This document shows, in pieces, positions 56,030-64,000 of a DNA stretch of 64,000 bases (the stretch's first letter is position 1; the number at the start of each line of letters is the position of its first letter). This stretch comes from Maea johnstoni. Its lineage: Eukaryota; Annelida; Polychaeta; Spionida; Magelonidae. The position numbers and the translations under genes are program-made. Location of the stretch: contig OZ012685.1 of the NCBI GenBank assembly GCA_963942565.1, forward strand, positions 49,479,759-49,543,758. Direction: 5' to 3'. The notes under the pieces are model-generated. The model did not search any database, was not told the DNA's origin, and saw nothing but the letters and a program-made list of their open reading frames with translations.

Positions 56030-58440
56030 ATTTTCCATAGACTAGCTCCTGGCATGCGGATTAATTACAGTTCATTTTTTCAATGTTTTGACTTACCTCT
56101 GCCAAAGTGCTTATGTCCTAGTATACCAACCATGACAATTAATATTTCAAAGTAGACAAATTGACCTCTTCATTTATGATAGTCTTAACCAATTTATAGT
56201 TCAGGTATAACTGTAAACCGGCTCAAACCAAGTCTAAAAGGATCTAGTTCAGATAGTGTACACCAGGTGAAGCTAAATAGACTAGTTTCACATCCACTTT
56301 TTAATGTATTGTCCATAGACTAGCTTAATTGTGTATATTCCTTAGACTAGTTCACAAGAAAATTAGTTCAGATAGTGCACACCAGGCGAAGCTAAATGTT
56401 TGTACACTATTTGTAATGTCTAGCCAGAGAGTAGCTCTAAGATAAACAACTATTCAACATATACCAATAGCTATATGATATTGATTGCTGTAAAACAATT
56501 TACCTGGTTTTTACTTTTGTCAAAATTAAACTAAAATATTGCACAGCACATCATTATCTTTCTAGCTCATTCCTATTGGTTAGATTCAAGACAGTAAACT
56601 AGTTTTGCATTCACTTCTTAATATATCTTCACATAGACTAGCTCCTTGTGTGGACTAATTACAGCTCATTTTTTCAATGTTTTCACTTACCTCTGCCCAG
56701 GTGCTAGTCCTAGCATACCAACCAGTCCTTCTGAGCCAAACCGTAGATTAGCCCCCCCCCCCCCCTAGCCTATGGATGTAATCATATGATTAGAGTAATG
56801 TTTTGCCAAAAGTAGACCTCTTCATGTATTATGTCTAAATCATTTCATAGTTCAGGTACATTTGTATGCCGGCTCAAACCAAGTCTAAAATGAATTAGTT
56901 CAGATAGTGCACACCAGGTGAAGCTAGATTGACACAAGACCATAGGCTAGTTTCCCATCCACTTTTTAATTATATGTTGGTAATTCTGCTTTTTCCATAG
57001 ACTAGCTCCTGGTGTACAGCTCATTTTTTAAAAGTGGATGTGAAACTAGTCTATAGTCTTGTATCAATTTAGCTTCGCCTGGTGTGCACTGCCTGAACTA
57101 ATTCATATAATACTGGCTGATACCAAGTCTAAAAGGAATTAGTTCAGATAGTGTACACCAGGTGAAGCTAAATTGACACAAGACTATAGGCTAGTTTCAC
57201 ATCCACTTTTTAATTAAATGTTGGTAATTGTGTATTCCATAGGTTATGGATTTAGACTAGTCTATGAAATATAAATATTTTAGCTAGTCTATGGAAAATG
57301 CACAAATACCTACATTTAATTAAAAAGTGGATGTGAAACTAGTCTAGTCTTGTCAATTTAGCTTCGCCTGGTGTGCACTACCTGAACTAATTCATGTAAT
57401 ACTGGCTCAAACCAAGTCTATGATGAATTAGTTCAGAGAGTGCACACAAGGTGATGCTAAATTTACACAGGACTATAGACTAGTTACCCATCCACTTTTT
57501 AATTAAATGTTGGTAATTGTGTATTTTCCATAGATTATAGAAGAGACTAGTCAATGATACATACATATTTTAGCTAGTCTATGGATAATACACTAATACC
57601 TACATTTAATTAAAAAGTGGATGTGAAACTAGTCTATAGTCTTGTATCAATTTAGCTTCGCCTGGTGTGCACTACCTGAACTAATTCATATAATACTGGC
57701 TGATACCAAGTCTAAAATGAATTAGTTCTGATAGTGCACACCAGGTGATGCTAAATTGACACAGGACTATAGACTAGTTACCCATCCACTTTTTAATTAT
57801 ATGTTGGTAATTGTGTATTTTCCATAGAGTATAGAAGAGACTAGTCAATGAAATATAAATATTTTAGCTAGTCTATGGATAATACACTAATACCTACATT
57901 TAATTAAAAAGTGGATGTGAAACTAGTCTAGTCTTGTCAATTTAGCTTCGCCTGTTGTGCACTACCTGAACTAATTCATGTAATACTGGCTCAAACCAAG
58001 TCTATGATGAATTAGTTCAGATAGTGCACACCAGGTGATGCTAAATTGACACTGGACTATAGACTAGTTACCCATCCACATTTTAAATTAAATGTTGGTA
58101 ATTGTGTATTTTTCCATAGATTATAGAAGAGACTAGTCAATGAAATATAAATATTTTAGCTAGTCTATGGATAATACACTAATACCTACATTTAATTAAA
58201 AAGTGGATGGGAAATTAGTTTAAAGTCTTGTATCAATTTAGCTTCGCCTGGTGTGCACTACCTGAACTAATTCATATAATACTGGCTGATACCAAGTCTA
58301 AAATGAATTAGTTCAGAGAGTGCGCACCAGGTGAAGCTAAATTGACACAAGACTATAGGCTAGTTTCACATCCACTTTTTAATTAAATGTTGGTAATTGT
58401 GTATTCCATAGGTTATAGAAATAGGACCACAACCACAAGT
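56030..58440. repeat. Satellite-like array: monomers of about 290 bp made of inverted halves, dimeric higher order
   Basis: Landmarks with CCAAGTCTA recur at about 56225, 56877, 57118, 57413, 57702, 57995 and 58290. In the right part, monomers alternate between a GGCTGATACC...AAAATG type and a GGCTCAAACC...ATGATG type, giving a dimer of about 585 bp. Each monomer holds CATCCACTTTTTAATTAAATG and its reverse complement, so halves are inverted repeats around GACTAGTC/AATG. The left part (56030-56960) has a longer, more diverged repeat of about 600-650 bp carrying TTTTTCAATGTTTT and CTTACCTCTGCC. No coding potential is seen. Confidence 0.85.
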
Positions 58441-58563
58441 CTTTTGTTAGAATGTATGATAGTTGTTCTCTACATTCAAATTAACCCCATAGGCTACCAT
58501 AGGTGATATGAATGTTGGGTCCTGGGTGACTGATTACGGGATGGATGTACTTTGTTGTAGGAA

Positions 58564-61500
58564 ATGGCTTCCAGTTCTAGATTGCCCAAACGGAGGAAAG
58601 TTGACAGCAAGCAGCCATCTGTTTTCTCTATGTTCTCTCCAGTGGTATGTGGGTTATCAGATTTTGATAAAGAGAACATCAGGCCTCAAGATGTACCTCA
58701 GAGTGAAGCAGTGTGTGATCCTCAGCCTGAGCTTCCTACGCCTCCTCTACCAGATCCTGAGTCACAAGCTTCAGGTTTTCCACAGAAAAGATTTCCTAAG
58801 ATCTGGCTCCTGAAGTACCCTTGGATTGGGTATGACGAGATAGATGGCTCTATGTTCTGCAAGCTTTGCAGGAAACATAAGAAGCCTAGACCACTGTCAT
58901 CAGGCACTAGAAATTACAGGTGATTATTTTTATTACATTTTGAATTTGTTTAACTCCTAAACAGATATGGTATTTTAACATTTTTTGACATATTTAGGCT
59001 TCAACTTGACTAGCCAGTTGTAATTGTGTTTTACGCTTATTAATCCTAGTGATAATTACTTTTATATGAGTGAACTTAGTATTAGATTTTTGCTTGCTCA
59101 TTCTGCTATTTCCTACCTAGTTACATCAATTTCATTTGCATACCGTTGAACAATGCAATATAAACCGTGCTTGTAGGTGGTCACATAGATGGTCAGATGC
59201 TTGTATGTACCTTTTTTATATTTCTTAGAGTTAAGACGTTAAAGAAACATCGTCTCTCAAGGCCACACATGCTATGTGTAGCAGCTGAAGACCCAACTCA
59301 ACCAAAACCTAAGTCGAAGTCCAGGGTAGATGAAAACAAACTACAGAGTACCATCGGTGGTATGAAGGCAGCTTTTTTCCTGGTCATGAATGACATCCCA
59401 AATGCCAAGTTCAAGAACCTGGAAGCATGGTCACGTCATATGGGAGTAGCAGAGATTGCCTCCTTTCACAACGGTCCGAGGGCAACTCATGACTCACCAA
59501 CTACATTTATTGAGGTAAATATTTTAATGTTTAAGCTTTGAATGAATGTTACTTGATATAGAACCCTTTTTCTGGTGTATACTTAGCCTTATTTGTTCTA
59601 GCACCATGTCACAAATTTTACTACTATTGAAATTTACTTTCAGCTTCTCAAGTTCATGAGCAACGTGCTCAAGGATGATCTGCAGGAGGAGCTTTTATCC
59701 TCCCCATTCTTTGGCATTAGACTCGACGAGAGTAACGACCGGGCTTCTGAGAAACACTGTGTGTTTATTGTCAGGTAATTAGCATTTTTGTAATATAAAA
59801 AAGGTATTTGGATCGTATCTACCAGCAATTCTTTACAGGTGGTGTATATAGCATTTGGTGTATTATTCTGTAGAGTTCAGTTCATGTGTACCTAGTATTG
59901 GAAGAGATCAATGTTCTTAGATTTTGACACTGGACTTACACTTGATATTTTGCTCACTATTTATTGAGTCATGTCTTTTTTCACTAGGTATGTCTCACGC
60001 TCAGCAAGAATCGTTACAACATATATGGTCATGGAGACTATGACATCAGGAACATCGCAGGCTGTCTTTGATACATTGCTTCAAGTCCTTAACTACTTCG
60101 GCGTACCAGTTTGCAAGGTTATGTCACTGGGATCCGATGGGGCAGCAGTCATGGTTGGTGTAGAGAATGGTGTTGCAGCTCGTCTAACTACCCTTAATCC
60201 ACACTGCGTGCCTGTACATTGCTGCTGCCACAGACTTAATCTGTCCGTGAGTGACATGTGCAAGAGGCATGCAGATGTTCAGGTGTGTATATTTCTTAAA
60301 TTGTAATTAGATTAAGATATTCATTTATATTTATACTTAGTATTCATTTTCTGTTTATAACCAGGTGGTCTTCATTCATTTACAGAAGATGATAATTTGC
60401 TGAAATAACTAAGGAATTTATACATTATATTGTACATGCTATCTCTAGATAATTCTCAGATTTGCAATGTGGCCTATTTTTTATATTGTTTCAGGCACTC
60501 ATCACCATAGTTGGTGCTGTTTATAGCCACGTGCAGTTATCTCTGAAGAGGCTGCAGAAATTCAGAGACATGGCTGCATTGCAGGAGGTCGATTGCGTGT
60601 AGTTTCAGCACCACTTCGATATACGCTGGCTGAGCCTTGGTGGATGTTTGTCAGCTTTACTACGGAACTATGAGCCGCTGCTAGTCATGCTCTCCAGGGA
60701 AGCAGATATGGGGGATTCTACTACTACTGGGCTGTTCTTACAGCTGACATCATACAAGATTGTGGCACACCTGAACCTGATGGCAGATGTCCTAGGGGTA
60801 ACGAACCACCTGAGTCGAATCTTCCAGTACAGGGATGTGTGCTTCAGCACTATCAAGAATTCAGTAAGTTTTTATAAATAACTATTATGGGAACCATTAC
60901 ATCATAGGAACTTTCTTGTATTTGAAAAAAAGCATTATTCATGGATCCAAATGATAGACGATAGATAAACATTACTTTTATTGCAGTTTATTTGAGTAAC
61001 TTGGTATTTTTAAAAATATCTTTATCAATTCAAAAATGAGTATATGACTAGGTATTTGATATCTTTATATACAACTTTGAAATGAGTACAATTTATTGTG
61101 TTTGATTTTTTTTTCCAGCTCGCCATGTGTATTGAGTCCCTTGAGTCAATGCGTGAAACAGATGGTTCCTTCTTGACCCGCTTCCATACAGACTTGGACA
61201 GTCCACCAGCTGGCCGCTACATGGGAAATCCCATCAAGTTCACAACAAGAAGGGGCCAAGTTGGACAACTGGAGTTATTCCATGTCCTGCGTGAAGAAGT
61301 TCTCACCTCACTGGTTGCCAACCTGAGGAGGAGGTTTCCAAGAGTGGACCTTTTGGATGCCATGCAGGTAAATATGTCCTTCTATTGGTTTGATTGTGTT
61401 CAGATATTATATGCAGATAAACAGCTCTACCTTTAGAATATAAGGTCCATTATCAGCATATAAGGTCCTTGATTGGTCTATGATTGCGTGATTAGATTTC

Positions 61501-62049
61501 CTACTTGTATGAATATTTATGAATGTTGGATTTTGAAACTTCCATGCTTTTTTTCTACAGATTTTTGACACAAAGGCTTATCCCCGCATTGACCAGCTGA
61601 ATACTTGGGGAGTCGCACAGCTGGAAACTCTGATTGACCACTACGGTACACCGAAGGACCAAGCTTTGCCTGTGATCGACAGTGACCTGATAAGGCAGGA
61701 GTTTCTTCTGTTCAAGCGGGTGGTGTACAGGAACCGGATGGATGAGAATGACCAGCTACTGCAGCCAAATGACCTCTTCACAAGGATCTTCAACAAGGCT
61801 GACAACCAGGAGCTCTTCCCTGAGATTTACAAGTTGATGGGCCTTTCTTTGGTGGTGATGGTTGGAAATGTAGAGGCAGAGCGGGCATATTCGATTCAGA
61901 ACAGAATCAAGACCAGCGCAAGGCCCAAACTGAACATAGATCAACTGGACTGGCTTATCCGCCTTAGGTATGCTGAGATACCTGTAGAGGAATTCCAGTC
62001 CAGGAGAGCTGCAGAGGCATATTTGCTCCAGGTGGACAGGCGACTGTAG
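58564..62049 (+). CDS. hAT-type transposase-like gene, seven exons, one in-frame stop
   Basis: Exons are 58564-58919, 59229-59514, 59644-59774, 59988-60282, 60495-60863, 61119-61367 and 61561-62049. All have GT-AG borders and agreeing phases, giving 724 codons. The N-terminus is nuclear-type (LPKRRKVD). A BED/TTF-like zinc-binding stretch follows (GSMFCKLCRKHKKP with downstream VKTLKKHRLSRPH). Catalytic-core strands include FFGIRLDESNDRASEKH (first Asp), VMSLGSDGAAVMVGVENGVA (second Asp) and VHCCCHRLNLSVSD. HFDIRWLSLGG follows. The C-terminal hAT dimerisation motif is NVEAERAYSIQNRIKTSARP. A TAG at 60600-60602 breaks exon 5 just before FQHHFDIRWLS. The family is known for both active elements and domesticated genes of the KIAA1586/ZNF862 type. 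Intron content favours a host-like gene or a multi-exon autonomous element. A satellite array abuts it upstream. AATAAA lies near 63028. Confidence 0.85.
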
Positions 62050-62235
62050 AGGAATTCCAGTTCAGGAGAGCTGCAGAGGCATATTTGCTCCAGGTGGACA
62101 GGCGACTGTAGGGTTTCCAGTTCAGGAGAGCTGCAGAGGCATATTTGCTCCAAGTGGACAGGCAACTGTAGAGGAATTCCAGTTCAGGAGAGCTGCAGAG
62201 GCATATTTGCTCCAGGTGGACAGGCAACTGTAGAT
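61985..62235 (+). repeat. Four tandem units of about 64 bp at the 3' end of the hAT-like gene
   Basis: GAGGAATTCCAGTTCAGGAG and the following GCAGAGGCATATTTGCTCCA recur four times. The first unit encodes the final residues EEFQSRRAAEAYLLQVDRRL and the stop. The other three form the start of the 3' UTR. One unit lacks a few bases at its junction. Confidence 0.9.
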
Positions 62236-62489
62236 ATTATTTAGAACTGTGCAGAAACTTTGTATTTAATACAGATGTTGAGTAAGCCTGAGTGTACATA
62301 AATGAATATATATTTATAAAGGAGGAAGTCATGTCACTTCCTCCTAAGTTAATTTATTGTCTTTGAATTGTTTGTGTGTATATGTTGAGAGTATGGACAG
62401 GATGATATATTTTTGTCAACCTTTTGACATGCTAGAACATTTTGACTTTCTGATTGTCTTATTTGAAGGTAATATGTAATCTTAGAATG

Positions 62490-62870
62490 CTTAGCATGAT
62501 ATGTGTCAACTTTTTAAGGTACCAAAACATTTGAAGAATATGTCACTTTCCTGATTGTTTATTTGAAAATAAGTTGTAATTTTTATTGTGCATTGCCTAC
62601 TATATTATTTTGTCAACTTTTTAGGATGCCAAAACAAGTGAAATGTCACTTTTTAAGATACCAAAACATTTGAAGAATGTTACTTTCCTGATTGTTTTTG
62701 TTGATAAAATTGAAAGTAGTTTGTAATTTTAGCACACATAGCATACTTAATTATTGTGTCAAGTTTTTAAGATGCCAAAAGAAAATGTCACTTTCCTGAT
62801 TTATTGATGCCAAAACATTTGAAGAAAATGTCACTTTCCTGATTTATTGAAAGTAATTTGTAATTTTACA
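62490..62870 (+). repeat. Degenerate tandem repeats in the 3' region of the hAT-like gene
   Basis: Units of about 70-130 bp share CCAAAACATTTGAAGAA, GTCACTTTCCTGATT and GTAATTTT. At least four copies lie between 62510 and 62860. Together with 62236-62489 this looks like the 3' UTR, ending at the AATAAATAAAG near 63028. Confidence 0.6.
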
Positions 62871-63504
62871 CTGTTGCAGGTGTTTTAATTGAAGAGATCA
62901 TTTTATGTTAATATGATTTTCATTCGCCTATTTCTGTTTAAAATTTTCTTTTCCTATTAAACTAATTCATGCATGTTTCTATAATGTTTTAATCGAAGTA
63001 ATTGATTCTGATGATTGTATATGTTTTAATAAATAAAGATTTCTAGTTCATTAAGCTTATGTTTTGTTAAATTTATCCAAAAAGACCAGTTCCTTTTCTT
63101 CAGATAAATGAATAGCAATTCTCCAAAGTAGTCTGGCCTCTTTATGAATTATCATATGAGGTGCTGAATTTATTGTTGGCTAACGCTCTTCTTTGTTCAG
63201 CAAGAATAGTATGGTCTGGAAAGATAAACTAAGAGATAATCAATAATCTTACCTACTTCATGCAATAATGGAATGTTACTAGCCCTTAAATAGTGCTAAG
63301 TGCATATAGCCTTTTTTAAAAGTCTACATTCACATCCAGTGCAGCATGCTGTTAGTAAAAATACACTGAATTTATATGTATACATCATACCCTTCCCCCT
63401 CATTTCAAAAAATGTATAGATTTTCCCTGTGTTAATTATTCCCATTTGATTGCATTTGGGGAAAAAACGGGAAAATAAAACACACTAAAAAATTAGCCAT
63501 TCTA

Positions 63505-64000
63505 CAGTAGTTACCTACCTATAGCTTTGACCAGTTGTGTATGCAACACCATGGAAAGAATCATAAATGATCGTCTTGTTTTGTTTCTTGAATCTTCTTT
63601 ACTCATCACATAAACCCTGAGTGGCTTCAGAAGCACAATGGATCATCTTTTGTGATTTGAGACTTTGTTTAGAGGGGGATTGATAAATGGGGGGGGGATG
63701 GTGTCGATCTTTTTTGACCTTGAAAAAGCATATGACACCACTTGGAAATATGGAATTATGAACGATTTATATGATATTGACCCCTTTTCATTAAAAAAAA
63801 CAACTTTAAAGGAAATTTCGAGTCAGAGTAGGGACATCCCTCTCTGATTTTTATGACCAGGACATGGGAGTTCCTCAGGGTAGCATTTTATCTGTCAACC
63901 TATTTATAGTTAAAATCAACAGCATCACCAGCTGTATAAGAAATGGTGTTGACAAGTCTATGTGTTGATGACTTTTGTGTCTTCTATCGTTCCCCCGGAA
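63505..64000 (+). mobile_element. Jockey-like LINE reverse transcriptase fragment, broken, runs off the window
   Basis: In changing frames the text reads TMERIINDRLVLFLESS, SGF(R)STMDHLL, FFDLEKAYDTTWKYGIMNDL, MGVPQGSILSVNLFIVKINS and LCVDDFCVFYRSP. These are RT motifs ending with a VDD catalytic box. There are at least four frame changes or stops in about 500 bp, so it is long dead. The 5' part is missing. Confidence 0.85.

Overview
This window looks like nuclear DNA from an invertebrate animal, probably marine. Its genes have many small exons with GT-AG introns, and the introns are packed with short inverted-repeat transposons, a tRNA-derived SINE, LINE fragments and long TA/CA microsatellites. 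No bacterial-type operons are present. I cannot name the species. The core genes are of general animal type.

Layout. Positions 1379-34486 (minus strand) hold the first 13 recognisable coding exons of PGAP1, the ER GPI-inositol deacylase. The rest of that gene lies off the left edge. Two genes sit inside PGAP1 introns on the opposite strand. One is a complete secreted PAN/apple plus discoidin (F5/8C) protein gene at 16528-21805 (intron 5). The other is an intronless 123-residue protein gene at 31251-31622 (intron 1). Its 3' region carries three tandem copies of a histone-type stem-loop followed by a purine-rich downstream element, although the protein does not look like a histone. PGAP1 is head-to-head with NUDCD3 (34695-44747, plus), a NudC-like CS-domain co-chaperone. 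The start codons are 208 bp apart, and both are embedded in a YY1-like AAnATGGCG motif.

From about 46.9 to 50.3 kb lies a transposon graveyard. It holds a truncated pogo/Tigger-type transposase fragment abutting a reverse-oriented, unassigned transposase-like gene, which is itself split by a MITE. From 50.3 to 56 kb there is little recognisable sequence apart from a degenerate coding-like remnant at 52.6-54.0 kb. From 56.0 to 58.4 kb is a tandem array whose monomers of about 290 bp are built from inverted halves and alternate in two types, giving a dimer of about 585 bp. It is followed directly by a seven-exon hAT-type transposase-like gene (58564-62049). That gene is open except for one in-frame stop, and its last coding segment is repeated four times in tandem. 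The window ends in a broken jockey-like LINE reverse transcriptase fragment.

Three patterns stand out. (1) The three multi-exon host genes each contain a local tandem duplication copying one edge of an exon together with a splice site. (2) Copies of one MITE family with TACCGTAAAT-type ends abut three PGAP1 splice donors. (3) Many MITEs have readable target-site duplications of 8, 5-6 or 2 bp. These allow insertion order to be read, including nested insertions and intact empty sites inside tandem repeats.
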